From Postechiella marina (lineage in GTDB: Bacteria > Bacteroidota > Bacteroidia > Flavobacteriales > Flavobacteriaceae), in the NCBI RefSeq assembly GCF_039538365.1, contig NZ_BAABCA010000003.1:124001-188000 (forward strand): a DNA stretch of 64,000 nt, read 5' to 3'. The number at the start of each line of letters is the position of its first letter. Within the stretch, counting starts at the first letter, position 1. The notes under the pieces were generated by a model. The model made no database searches, was not told the DNA's origin, and worked only from the letters and a program-made list of their open reading frames with translations. This document shows, in pieces, positions 56,201 through 64,000 of the stretch. Position numbers and translations under genes: made by a program.

Positions 56201-56820
56201 TTAGTTAATTTTAAGTTTAGTATTTAGTTTGTTTTGTAACTCAATTTTCACATACTCTATCCATTCCTGTTTCAAGATACTCATTAAAATAGCGTCTGTT
56301 ATTCCTTTACCATCAATAGCTGGAAAAATGCTTCTTAAAACACCTTTATTTTTACATCCTACACTTTTTAAGGCAGAGATACTAATTTGATTATCAGCAT
56401 AAGCATCAAAACCTATTCTTCCTACCTTAATGGTTTCAAACGCAAATTCGAATAATAAGTACTCGCATTGTTTATTTAATCCTACACCTCTAAATGACAT
56501 ACCGTACCAAGTGTGCTCCAGTTTTAAACTATTCATTTTTTTTTAGAATAATCGTAAAAATGCGTTGTACCAACGTACTGTTTTTTTAATTTATCGAAAA
56601 ACTATAAAAGAATATTCTTTTTTTAAAGTTCTGTTATTAACAGTTGTGCTTATATATTTGGTTAAATTGTCTATTCCATTTCCTTTTTCAAGAAAAGAGG
56701 TCCAAATATTGGGGCTTTAGAAATTTCTAAAAGCACTCTATTGTGCTCTAGTCTTTGAGGGCTTAGCTTAACAAAATCGTTTTCTAAAACATCATTTTTT
56801 GTAAAGTCTGGTTTCCTCAT
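56201..56820 (-). pseudogene. Frameshifted GNAT (RimJ/RimL-type) acetyltransferase gene
   Basis: From ATG 56820 the minus strand reads MRKPDFTKNDVLENDFVKLS and onward, a normal GNAT start, to a stop near 56685. Three shifts are needed to continue. The first lies near LFL/LEKGNGIDNLTKYI. The second, after EYSFIVF, resumes as DKLKKQYVGTTHFYDYSKK. The third is in a nine-base A-run before NSLKLEHTWYGMSFRG. The last 111 codons (56201-56536) form an open frame with AFETIKVGRIGFDAYADNQI and SVGCKNKGVLRSIFPAIDGK, the acetyl-CoA-binding half. Together they give one RimJ/RimL-like protein of about 200 residues in four broken frames. It is surely inactive as encoded. Confidence 0.8.
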
Positions 56821-56837
56821 TTTTATTTTTAAAGGAC

Positions 56838-56877
56838 AATAAAGGGTTTTAATCTCTCACATTTAAAACCCCTTATT
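56838..56877. repeat. Inverted repeat between hydrolase and acetyltransferase relic
   Basis: AATAAAGGGTTTT and AAAACCCCTTATT pair at 12 of 13 positions. No T-run follows it on the minus strand, so it is not a classic terminator of the hydrolase gene. The rest of 56821-56953 shows nothing else recognisable. Confidence 0.5.
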
Positions 56878-56953
56878 AAAAAAACACCGGAATAACTAAG
56901 AGTCTCAAAAAAAGAAATTCCGAATATTTTAATTGCTATTAATCCTTTGTATT

Positions 56954-58258
56954 TTATCGTTTTAACAAGTCGATATATAGAGCTGCACTCCAAGAAAAAT
57001 CGTTTCCACCATAACCAGCGTTCCCATCTTTATGAGCTTGTTTTCTAGAATCGAAATACTCGTAAAACCCATTATTTGCTATAATATCTATAGTATCTTG
57101 TTTTACGCGTTCTGCGATATTGTTATAACCATATTGGTTTAAACCATTAAACAGCATCCAGTTTAGATTTACCCACACCGGACCTCTCCAGTATTTTTTA
57201 GGGTTAAACCTTTCGCTTGTTGGATCGAAAGATGCACATAAATATTGCTGATCGCCACCAAACTTATCCATCATAATATTAACCATAGATGCAGCTCTTT
57301 CTTTAGAAGGGATATTAGCATATAATGGCGCAAATGATGATGATGACAAATATCTTAATGGTTTTTCGTTTCTTAAATCGTAGTGAATATAAGCACCTAA
57401 CTCTTCATCGAATAACTTGTTGTTAAACGACTTTACACTTTTATCTTGCCATTTTTGTAATTGCTCTACTTTATCGTCGTTATTTCCTATTAGCTTATAC
57501 AATGCAATTAAACTTTGATTAGATTTTATAAGCATAGCATTAAATAACGGATCTTGAACTAAAAACGGAGATAATTCTGCTATTTTTTCGTCGCTATAAT
57601 TGTGTTCTTTTGCTATTTCTATAATATGTAAATAGTGATCGTACTCTCTTTTTGATGGCCTTTCGGATGCATCAACATGCGTAGTATCTCGTCTTTCGAA
57701 AGTGTATTCTGGCGGATTCATTGTAGCCCAAATATCGTCCCAAATAGGAGAATTATCTGTACCCGATTCCCAGTTATGGTAAATATAAACTAAACCTTCG
57801 TTTTGAGGATCTCGCTTTGTAAAGAAATAATTGTGATTGCTATAAACCTTATCTATTACCGTTTCTATATATTTTAATGTGGCTGGTTTATCTTTGCTAA
57901 TTCTGTACATTTCTTCTAACACAAAACCTGTAACTGGAGGCTGTGTCATGCCAGTAGATCTATATTTTTTTGATGCTTCTGGGTGTAAATTAGATTGATG
58001 AAAATCTGCCCCAGGAAAATAGGTATCTGTTTCTGTATGAAAAATGATATGAGGAATAAACCCATTGCCCCACTGCGCATCTAATAGTGTTTCTATTTCT
58101 TGTTCTGCTTTTTCCATATCGAAATGCGCAAAACCTATAGCTATTAAGCCAGAATCCCAGAACCATTGGAATGGGTATAATTTTGCACAGGGAATACTAA
58201 ACCCTTCTTTAAAATTATTTACTAAAACCTCTTTAGCTTTTTTTTCTAATGCTTCCAT
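56954..58258 (-). CDS. GH63-type mannosylglycerate/glucosylglycerate hydrolase
   Basis: A 434-residue cytoplasmic protein (no signal peptide) with the (alpha/alpha)6 barrel of small GH63 enzymes. Landmarks are PFQWFWDSGLIAIGFAHFD (29-47), AQWGNGFIPHIIF (61-73), TGMTQPPVTGF (102-112), and HNWESGTDNSPIWDDIW (161-177), which holds E164 and probable catalytic D168. YWRGPVWVNLNWMLFNGL and FSWSAALYIDLL come near the end. The length and motifs suit the mannosylglycerate/glucosylglycerate hydrolase branch. Neighbouring glycerate kinase and symporter genes support that over trehalase or debranching roles. It would release mannose or glucose plus D-glycerate. Confidence 0.82.
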   Translation of the reverse strand: MEALEKKAKEVLVNNFKEGFSIPCAKLYPFQWFWDSGLIAIGFAHFDMEKAEQEIETLLDAQWGNGFIPHIIFHTETDTYFPGADFHQSNLHPEASKKYRSTGMTQPPVTGFVLEEMYRISKDKPATLKYIETVIDKVYSNHNYFFTKRDPQNEGLVYIYHNWESGTDNSPIWDDIWATMNPPEYTFERRDTTHVDASERPSKREYDHYLHIIEIAKEHNYSDEKIAELSPFLVQDPLFNAMLIKSNQSLIALYKLIGNNDDKVEQLQKWQDKSVKSFNNKLFDEELGAYIHYDLRNEKPLRYLSSSSFAPLYANIPSKERAASMVNIMMDKFGGDQQYLCASFDPTSERFNPKKYWRGPVWVNLNWMLFNGLNQYGYNNIAERVKQDTIDIIANNGFYEYFDSRKQAHKDGNAGYGGNDFSWSAALYIDLLKR

Positions 58259-58278
58259 TTATAATATACTTAATTATT

Positions 58279-58321
58279 AAAAAAAAGCCTATCACTTTCA
58301 CTTTAAGAGAAAGTGATAGGC
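58279..58321 (-). terminator. Hairpin terminator between receptor and hydrolase genes
   Basis: GCCTATCACTTTC and GAAAGTGATAGGC form a perfect 13-bp stem with a 9-nt loop, followed on the minus strand by a run of eight T. It lies after the receptor stop, so expression of the hydrolase needs read-through or another promoter. Confidence 0.88.
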
Positions 58322-58359
58322 AACCAAACAAAACCTATTGCTGGAATAGGCCAAACAAA

Positions 58360-60954
58360 TTAAAAATTAAACGTTGCGTTTAAAAATACCCTAGTAGGTA
58401 ATACGGGTCTACCAACAAAATACTCTTCGTCTGTTTGACTGTTATTAAGTCTTGGAGACCCTTCTGTTATACCCTCTGAATTAAATATATTGAATACCTG
58501 AGTACCTACACGTAATGTTTCTCCTGCTTCTCCTACTGGAAAAGTATATCCTAAATTAAGACTAGCTAATCCAATAGCATCAAGCTCGATAGAGTTAGCA
58601 TCGTTAGAGAATTTTTTTCCTGTGTAGTTGTAAATAAAACTTCCGTCGAATGCAGTATTATCGTAATCTAAACCTAAAGTAGCTACTACATTTGGTTGTC
58701 TTCTTAGCTCGTTACCTACAAAATCTGGATTAGAATCTGACTTAGAGATTTCGTGATCTTGGTATGTAAAAGAACCGTTGAAGTTAAAATCGTTTGTAAA
58801 TTTATATCTCCAAGTTGTTTCTAAACCATATGTTCTAGTATCTTGATTATCTACTTCCTCTGTTGTTCCTCCAGACCCATCATTAACAAAACTAATAGCC
58901 TTACGATCTTTTAAGCTTACAGAATATAGAGCTGCAGTACCAGAGAATTTACCTGCCCCATACTTAACACCTAATTCTCCTTGAAGAATTTTTTCTGTGT
59001 CGTAAGAACTTGGGTTTCCAAAACCGTCAAACTGTACACCTCTTAATTCTGGAAAGAAGTATCCCCTAGAAAAGTTACCATAAGCACTAAAGTTATCGTT
59101 TACTTTATATAATGCTGCTAACGCTACTGCAAAATCGTCTGCAGACACGTGTCCTCTGGTCCAAGATCCATTACCCCATTGTACTGTATCTAGGTTAGCA
59201 ATACCTGTATCGTCTACAACGAAATTTTCTTTGCCTTCGTTTTCTATATCTCCAGATGCTCTTTCGTAACGAATACCAAAATCTAAATTCCAACGTTCTA
59301 ATTTTATTTCGTCTGCAATAAAAACAGCTATTTTATTACTATTTATATTTCTATTTGTGTAAGATGTACCTCTGTTAGTAACACCATTAACAGTGTACCC
59401 AGAAAGGTTTACCAACTCTGGTTTATCGTTATACTCTCCTAAATAGTTTGTAATTACGTTAAAATCGCCAGCTTTAGATCTAGACATAAAAGAACCAAAA
59501 GTAATATTGTGGTTACCAGCAGTTTTTGTTAATTTAAAATCTGCCATTAACTCTGTTAAAGGTCTGTTTCTATCTAAAATTCTATTTTCAAAAAGTAATG
59601 CATCACTTGCCAATGGCTGCCCATTTAACATCGTAAAATCGCCAGAAGTTAAACCTCTTGCTGCTAAATATTCTGCTTGAGTTTCTACAGCTTTAGCTCC
59701 GCTAATACCACTACCATCTAAAAACAAATTAAATTGGTGCTTGTAACGTGAGTATCTTAATTTAGCATCTAATTTTAAATCGTCTGTAAAATTATGTTTA
59801 AAATTAGTTAAAAAGTAACCCCCTTTAGTAACAACACCATCTTCTATTGGAGATCTGTAAATACCATCTGGCGTAGCGTAAGCTATATCTGAAGCTGCTG
59901 CAGTTTGCAACGTAAATATTTCTTCACCATTGTTTCCTGTTGGACGATTACGAGAACCTCCCTCTAGAGGGTAAGGTAAAAAGAACTGTACATTATCGTC
60001 TATAAATTGCCCCGAGAAAGTAACAGAACCTTTTTCTGTAACATGCTTTATATTACCTCTTAATTGAAAACCTTCTGTAGGCAATCCTGTTTTTATTGGT
60101 CCTTCATCGTATCTGTAAAAACCAGAAAGCGCATAAAATGTGTTAGAATCTTCGCCACCTAAAGGTCCGCTAGTTAAAAACTCACCTTTATATCTTGAAT
60201 TAGACCCTAGCTCTGTTCTAATAATATTTTTAGGTTTTTCGTTACCTGTAACACTTGTATAGTTAATTATACCAGCAACAGATCCTACACCATATAGTAT
60301 AGAAGATCCACCACGAACAAACTCTAAACTACGCATTCCAATATCGTTTCTAAAGTAAACATCGTGAGCAGAAGAGTTTAAACCAAACGTACTTAAAACA
60401 GGCATACCATCTATTTGTAAAGGGTTAAAAGCATATTGCCCTCCAGAAGGCAAACCTCTTACAAAAATGTTAGACCCTACTTCGCCTCCACCACCTTCGG
60501 CAGTAATACCTGGCACACTTCTTAATACATCGGCTTGGCTACTTGTATTTGTTTTTGCTAATTGCTTAGCACCAAAAGATGTAATAGATAAAGGGGTTTC
60601 TTTTTGCGAACGTTTAGTAGACGTTGCTGTTAAAACAACCTCGTCTAAAGAATTACCTCCTTCTTGCAATACAATGTTTAAGGTTATTGCAGCACCATTA
60701 AGCATTACTGTTTTTTCTTGTGTTTCGTATCCTAAGTAAGATATTTGAATCGTTTGCGATCCGTCAAGGGTTGTAGAGAAACTATAGTTCCCGTCAAAAT
60801 CTGATGTTGCTCCAGACGAACTTCCTACTATAATAACATTTGCCCCGGTAACAGGCACTCCTGTGTTATCTTTAACAGTTCCTGAAATATCCGTTTGTGC
60901 AAACGTTGCAGAAATGCTAAATACACATAATAATGTAAAGATAATTTTTCTCAT
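58360..60954 (-). CDS. TonB-dependent receptor of the glycosylglycerate locus
   Basis: An 864-residue outer-membrane receptor. It has signal peptide 1-19 (ATFAQ), a carboxypeptidase-regulatory-like domain (about 22-100, GTVKDNTGVPVTGANVIIVG), and a plug (about 105-235) with SQADVLRSVPGITAEGGGGE and GGSSILYGVGSVAGIINYTS. The barrel ends PVLPTRVFLNATFNF. It lacks an STN domain and has no SusD partner, so it is a stand-alone importer rather than a SusC. The adjacent LacI-type regulator and downstream catabolic genes suggest uptake of glycosylglycerate or a related small glycoside. Similar receptors carry iron chelates, so that remains an alternative. Confidence 0.9.
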   Translation of the reverse strand: MRKIIFTLLCVFSISATFAQTDISGTVKDNTGVPVTGANVIIVGSSSGATSDFDGNYSFSTTLDGSQTIQISYLGYETQEKTVMLNGAAITLNIVLQEGGNSLDEVVLTATSTKRSQKETPLSITSFGAKQLAKTNTSSQADVLRSVPGITAEGGGGEVGSNIFVRGLPSGGQYAFNPLQIDGMPVLSTFGLNSSAHDVYFRNDIGMRSLEFVRGGSSILYGVGSVAGIINYTSVTGNEKPKNIIRTELGSNSRYKGEFLTSGPLGGEDSNTFYALSGFYRYDEGPIKTGLPTEGFQLRGNIKHVTEKGSVTFSGQFIDDNVQFFLPYPLEGGSRNRPTGNNGEEIFTLQTAAASDIAYATPDGIYRSPIEDGVVTKGGYFLTNFKHNFTDDLKLDAKLRYSRYKHQFNLFLDGSGISGAKAVETQAEYLAARGLTSGDFTMLNGQPLASDALLFENRILDRNRPLTELMADFKLTKTAGNHNITFGSFMSRSKAGDFNVITNYLGEYNDKPELVNLSGYTVNGVTNRGTSYTNRNINSNKIAVFIADEIKLERWNLDFGIRYERASGDIENEGKENFVVDDTGIANLDTVQWGNGSWTRGHVSADDFAVALAALYKVNDNFSAYGNFSRGYFFPELRGVQFDGFGNPSSYDTEKILQGELGVKYGAGKFSGTAALYSVSLKDRKAISFVNDGSGGTTEEVDNQDTRTYGLETTWRYKFTNDFNFNGSFTYQDHEISKSDSNPDFVGNELRRQPNVVATLGLDYDNTAFDGSFIYNYTGKKFSNDANSIELDAIGLASLNLGYTFPVGEAGETLRVGTQVFNIFNSEGITEGSPRLNNSQTDEEYFVGRPVLPTRVFLNATFNF

Positions 60955-60980
60955 TTTATTTAGTATTAGTTTATTTACCT

Positions 60981-60988
60981 CAAATTTA
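60981..60988 (-). promoter_or_regulatory. Candidate -7 element of the receptor gene
   Basis: On the minus strand TAAATTTG matches TAnnTTTG, 26 bp ahead of the receptor ATG. No good -33 TTG is visible, which would fit an activated promoter. Confidence 0.45.
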
Positions 60989-61034
60989 TAGTGAAATATG
61001 CATAAAAGATTCTAAAAAATTATCATATTTTTAT

Positions 61035-61057
61035 GCAAACGATTGCGGGAACGATTG
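61035..61057. promoter_or_regulatory. Candidate LacI-type operator between receptor and regulator
   Basis: GCAAACGATTGC (61035-61046) is a near-palindrome centred on CG, the usual form of a LacI-family operator, with one mismatched pair. AACGATTG is repeated at 61038-61045 and 61050-61057, 12 bp apart. The site lies in the 140-bp divergent region. Confidence 0.55.
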
Positions 61058-61094
61058 TTTTTGTGTTTTTTTTAACAAACGAAGATTATTTAGC

Positions 61095-62117
61095 ATGAAA
61101 AAAGAAGTTGTCACCTTAAAAAAACTAGCCCAAATACTTGATTTATCGACATCTACAGTGTCTAGAGCTTTAAACGATCATCCAGATATAAGCGAAGAAA
61201 CGCGCACTAAAGTAAAAAACCTCGCACAATCTATGAATTATGTTCCTAACATTTTTGCAAAAGGATTTAGAAACCATAAAACCAATATTATAGGTGTAGT
61301 TGTACCCAACATTACACATTATTTTACAACAACCATGGTTAGAGGTATTTTAGAAGAAGCTGCTATTAGAGGCTATAGAGTTATTATATCTGAATCTAAT
61401 AATGATGTAAAAAAGCAAACCGAAATGCTCAATACCATGATGCAGTTTGGTGTAGATGGCATTTTAGCTTCTTTAACCAAAATGACACGAGATGTAGATG
61501 CGGTTTTACAAACCCTAAATAAATTACCTTTAATTTTATTTGATAAAGTCTCTAACAAAATACCATGTACACAAGTTACTATTAATGATGAAGAAGCTGC
61601 TTATAATGCTATAGAGCACTTAATTAATATAGAAAAAAAACGCATTGCAATTATTAAAGAGCGTGAATTCTCTTATACGTCAGAAAAAAGATACGCTGGT
61701 TACTTAAGAGCTTTAAAAGAACATAATATTAAAGTAGACGATAAACTTGTTATTAGTGTAGACGATATTTCTTTAGAGCAAGGCAAAAGAATGACAAACC
61801 ATTTATTAAGTATAAAAAATAGACCTGATGCCATATTTGCTATAACAGATAGCGCTGCAGTTGGCGTTATACAAACCTTAAAAAAATTCAATATAAAAAT
61901 ACCCGAAGACATAGCGGTTATTGGCTTTAGTAACTCTAGACTATCTACAGTTATAGAACCAAACCTTACTACAGTAGACCAACCAGGAGAGACTATTGGC
62001 AGAAATGCCATAAAATATTTAATAGACGAAATAGAAAATAAAACACAAATTGTATCTAATAAAATGATAGAAATAAAAGGCAGCTTAATAATTAGAGATT
62101 CCACCTTTAAAGTGTAA
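61095..62117 (+). CDS. LacI family transcriptional regulator
   Basis: A 340-residue DNA-binding regulator. The helix-turn-helix and hinge are at residues 1-60 (VTLKKLAQILDLSTSTVSRA, then NYVPNIFAKGFRNHKT). The periplasmic-binding-protein-like effector domain starts at IIGVVVPNITHYF and contains AIFAITDSAAVGVIQTLK and PEDIAVIGFSNSRLSTVIEP. It is divergent from the TonB receptor, and a LacI-type palindrome lies between them, so it most likely controls the receptor and the genes beyond it. The effector is probably the glycoside or a breakdown product. No other regulator is nearby. Confidence 0.94.
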   Translation: MKKEVVTLKKLAQILDLSTSTVSRALNDHPDISEETRTKVKNLAQSMNYVPNIFAKGFRNHKTNIIGVVVPNITHYFTTTMVRGILEEAAIRGYRVIISESNNDVKKQTEMLNTMMQFGVDGILASLTKMTRDVDAVLQTLNKLPLILFDKVSNKIPCTQVTINDEEAAYNAIEHLINIEKKRIAIIKEREFSYTSEKRYAGYLRALKEHNIKVDDKLVISVDDISLEQGKRMTNHLLSIKNRPDAIFAITDSAAVGVIQTLKKFNIKIPEDIAVIGFSNSRLSTVIEPNLTTVDQPGETIGRNAIKYLIDEIENKTQIVSNKMIEIKGSLIIRDSTFKV

Positions 62118-62218
62118 CCTACTTAGTTAAATGTCTTTTTTACAAACCTAGTTGTCGTTTTTAAAGAGTTACAAACTTATTGCTTTATATAATTTTGACT
62201 CAAATTAAAACAACTATT

Positions 62219-62698
62219 ATGAAACAAGACATTAATGCTTTCTTTAAAGAAAACGGTTATTATTTAGCCAAAGGACTTTTTTCTAAAAAAGATATCGAAA
62301 ATTTAGAACATGATTTTGATAAAATTGTAAATCAGTTACAAAAATCGAACACTAAAATTGATGCAACATGGAAAGGTGCAGCTATAGAAAACATAAAATC
62401 TAAAGACGATATTATTATACACACGCATAATGTGCAACAATACTCTAGTGTGTGGTTAAAGGCTTTGTTAGATTATACATTTTTAAATATAACCTCTAAA
62501 ATTTTAGGAGAAAATACTGTACTACATCACAGTAAATTATTTCAAAAAGCAAATTTTGATGTAACCTGCGAATTTGGCCCTGTACCATATTTACCAACTT
62601 TGCCTTTTACTAATACACCCGTTTCGTCTCAATGGGAAATGAATATCTTTATGAAAAATCTACTAACCAAAACTTACAAACAATGGATGCTTCAGTAA
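62219..62698 (+). pseudogene. In-frame fusion of PhyH N-terminus and sugar isomerase/epimerase C-terminus (probable relic)
   Basis: A 159-residue open frame from ATG 62219. Residues 1-110 match the start of a phytanoyl-CoA dioxygenase family protein (INAFFKENGYYLAKGLFSKK, VLHHSKLFQK). The frame then changes character at the point where the iron-binding His-x-Asp should appear. Residues 112-159 (TCEFGPVPYLPTLPFTNTPV, then WEMNIFMKNLLTKTY) read like the C-terminal end of a TIM-barrel sugar phosphate isomerase/epimerase. The simplest account is one in-frame deletion that joined two neighbouring genes. No catalytic site of either family remains, so it is probably non-functional. The epimerase assignment comes from memory of family endings and is less certain. 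Confidence 0.55.
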
Positions 62699-62766
62699 AT
62701 TAAGAATACTTTAAATTACACGTACATTTTGTGCTATAATAATCCTATTTTAATACTTTTGCGCTT

Positions 62767-63561
62767 ATGGATATAATAGATGCAATTATTCTTGGTATTA
62801 TTCAAGGACTTACAGAGTTTTTACCCGTATCGTCAAGCGGTCATTTAGAATTAGGGAAAGCTATTTTAGGAGACAATTCGGTTCCAGAAGAGAGCCTACT
62901 ATTTACTGTTGTTTTACACTTTGCAACAGCTTTAAGTACTATTGTTATTTTTAGAAAAGACATTTTAGACCTTTTAAAAGGTGCTTTAAAATTTAAGTGG
63001 AACGACGATTTACAGTTTATATCTAAAATTGGTATTTCTATGATTCCTGCTGTAGTTGTCGGGCTGTTTTTTGAAGAACAATTAGAAGCCTTATTTGGTG
63101 GTAATATTTTACTTGTTGGTTGCATGCTTATTATTACTGCCATTTTACTTTTTCTTGCAGATAAAGCAAAAGACACCAATAAAAAAGTATCTTTTAAAAA
63201 CGCTTTTGTTATTGGTATATCTCAAGCTATAGCTATGCTACCTGGTATTTCGCGTTCTGGCGCTACCATATCTACATCTGTACTTTTAGGAAACGACAAA
63301 ACTAAAGCAGCTCGCTTTTCGTTTTTAATGGTGGTTCCTTTAATTTTTGGTAAAATTGCTAAAGATGTTTTAAGTGGAGACATTAATTATAACAGTGGTA
63401 ATTTTACTGCACTTTCTATAGGTTTTGTAGCTGCTTTTGTAGCTGGTTTATTTGCTTGTACCTGGATGATCTCTTTAGTTAAAAAAAGTAAATTATCTTA
63501 CTTTGCCATTTACTGTGTTGTTGTTGGGTTAATTGCGGTTATTTATTCTTTACTAAATTAA
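62767..63561 (+). CDS. uppP: Undecaprenyl-diphosphate phosphatase
   Basis: A 264-residue integral membrane enzyme that removes one phosphate from undecaprenyl diphosphate, recycling the lipid carrier for peptidoglycan and other wall polymers. It has both BacA/UppP motifs: LTEFLPVSSSGHLELG at residues 16-31 and PGISRSGATISTS near 160-172. About seven or eight membrane helices are seen, and the length is normal. It is one base from truB, an order common in flavobacteria, so the two are co-transcribed. Confidence 0.96.
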   Translation: MDIIDAIILGIIQGLTEFLPVSSSGHLELGKAILGDNSVPEESLLFTVVLHFATALSTIVIFRKDILDLLKGALKFKWNDDLQFISKIGISMIPAVVVGLFFEEQLEALFGGNILLVGCMLIITAILLFLADKAKDTNKKVSFKNAFVIGISQAIAMLPGISRSGATISTSVLLGNDKTKAARFSFLMVVPLIFGKIAKDVLSGDINYNSGNFTALSIGFVAAFVAGLFACTWMISLVKKSKLSYFAIYCVVVGLIAVIYSLLN

Positions 63562-63562
63562 A

Positions 63563-64000
63563 ATGATGACTGCAGAAAATTACCTTGCTGGACATGTTTT
63601 ACTAATAGACAAACCTTTAAACTGGACCTCTTTTCAGGTAGTTAACAAACTACGCTGGGAAATTCGTCAAGCATTTAATATAAAAAAAATAAAGGTTGGT
63701 CATGCAGGTACCTTAGACCCTTTAGCAACAGGATTATTGGTTATTTGCACTGGAAAAATGACTAAACAAATAGACACTTTTCAAGGACAAATAAAAGAAT
63801 ACACTGGCACCATTACCTTAGGAGGCACAACACCATCGTACGATTTAGAATCTGAAATAAACGAAACGTTTCCTACCAACCATATCACCGAAGATTTAAT
63901 ACACCAGACCACCAAGCAGTTTATTGGAGAAATTCAGCAATTCCCTCCTGTTTTTTCTGCATTAAAAAAAGACGGTAAACGTTTATACGAATATGCAAGA
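63563..64000 (+). CDS. truB: tRNA pseudouridine synthase B (5' part)
   Basis: The gene runs off the window after 146 codons. It makes pseudouridine 55 in the T-loop of tRNA. The catalytic aspartate is D52 in KVGHAGTLDPLATGLLV, the signature of the TruB family. The start LAGHVLLIDKPLNWTSFQVV is also typical. ATG 63563 is used; ATG 63566 is equally possible. It lies one base after uppP. The missing C-terminal part cannot be judged. Confidence 0.95.
   Translation, partial: MMTAENYLAGHVLLIDKPLNWTSFQVVNKLRWEIRQAFNIKKIKVGHAGTLDPLATGLLVICTGKMTKQIDTFQGQIKEYTGTITLGGTTPSYDLESEINETFPTNHITEDLIHQTTKQFIGEIQQFPPVFSALKKDGKRLYEYAR

Noticed and set aside
56838..56877. Terminator for the glycosylglycerate hydrolase gene
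   Set aside because: On the minus strand the stem is followed by GTCC rather than a T-run, so I list it only as an inverted repeat.

Overview
The window is AT-rich, gene-dense DNA from a member of the Bacteroidota, most likely a marine Flavobacteriaceae. Signs of this are SusC/SusD pairs, FecI/FecR regulation, a GLPGLI protein, TlpA-like lipoproteins, candidate Bacteroidota promoters (TTG...TAnnTTTG) and weak ribosome binding sites. I found one tRNA (Tyr) and no rRNA, CRISPR array, insertion sequence or phage gene.

Layout. 1-8.3 kb: a coiled-coil secreted protein, a lipoprotein relic, an ATP-grasp enzyme, tRNA-Tyr, a GLPGLI/outer-membrane receptor pair, and a secreted protein next to a deoxynucleoside kinase. 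8.4-35.8 kb: module 1, with an ECF sigma factor, FecR anti-sigma, STN-bearing SusC, SusD, four TlpA-like thioredoxin proteins plus one relic, three DsbD-alpha domains (one in full DsbD), an unknown GATase-like protein, two M16 peptidases, an S9 peptidase and a desulfurase-like PLP enzyme. 35.8-46.7 kb: module 2, with a divergent ECF sigma factor, FecR, STN-SusC, SusD and three more thioredoxin proteins. 46.8-53.4 kb: membrane and soluble pyrophosphatases, an M1 aminopeptidase and a di-haem peroxidase. 53.4-62.1 kb: a probable mannosyl-/glucosylglycerate utilisation locus (TonB receptor, GH63-type hydrolase, sodium symporter, glycerate kinase, divergent LacI regulator). 62.2-64 kb: a chimeric relic, uppP and the start of truB.

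How it works together. The two sigma/FecR/STN-SusC modules look like cell-surface signalling systems that sense a ligand during import. Eight intergenic regions in this 38-kb stretch carry a shared bipartite promoter-like motif (TTAAC, 8 or 11 nt, AGGGG or variant, 19-21 nt, then TA). They lie in front of both fecR genes and in front of thioredoxin, DsbD and M16 units. I infer that one ECF regulon controls uptake plus periplasmic reduction and proteolysis of a peptide-like substrate, perhaps disulfide-rich. The intergenic leaders of both STN-SusC genes also contain a conserved hairpin with a 21-nt loop.

The glycerate locus forms a complete path by inference: outer-membrane receptor, symporter, cytoplasmic hydrolase releasing hexose and glycerate, then glycerate kinase. 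Four decayed or fused genes (a lipoprotein, a TlpA-like gene, a GNAT acetyltransferase and a PhyH/epimerase fusion) show that gene loss is active here.
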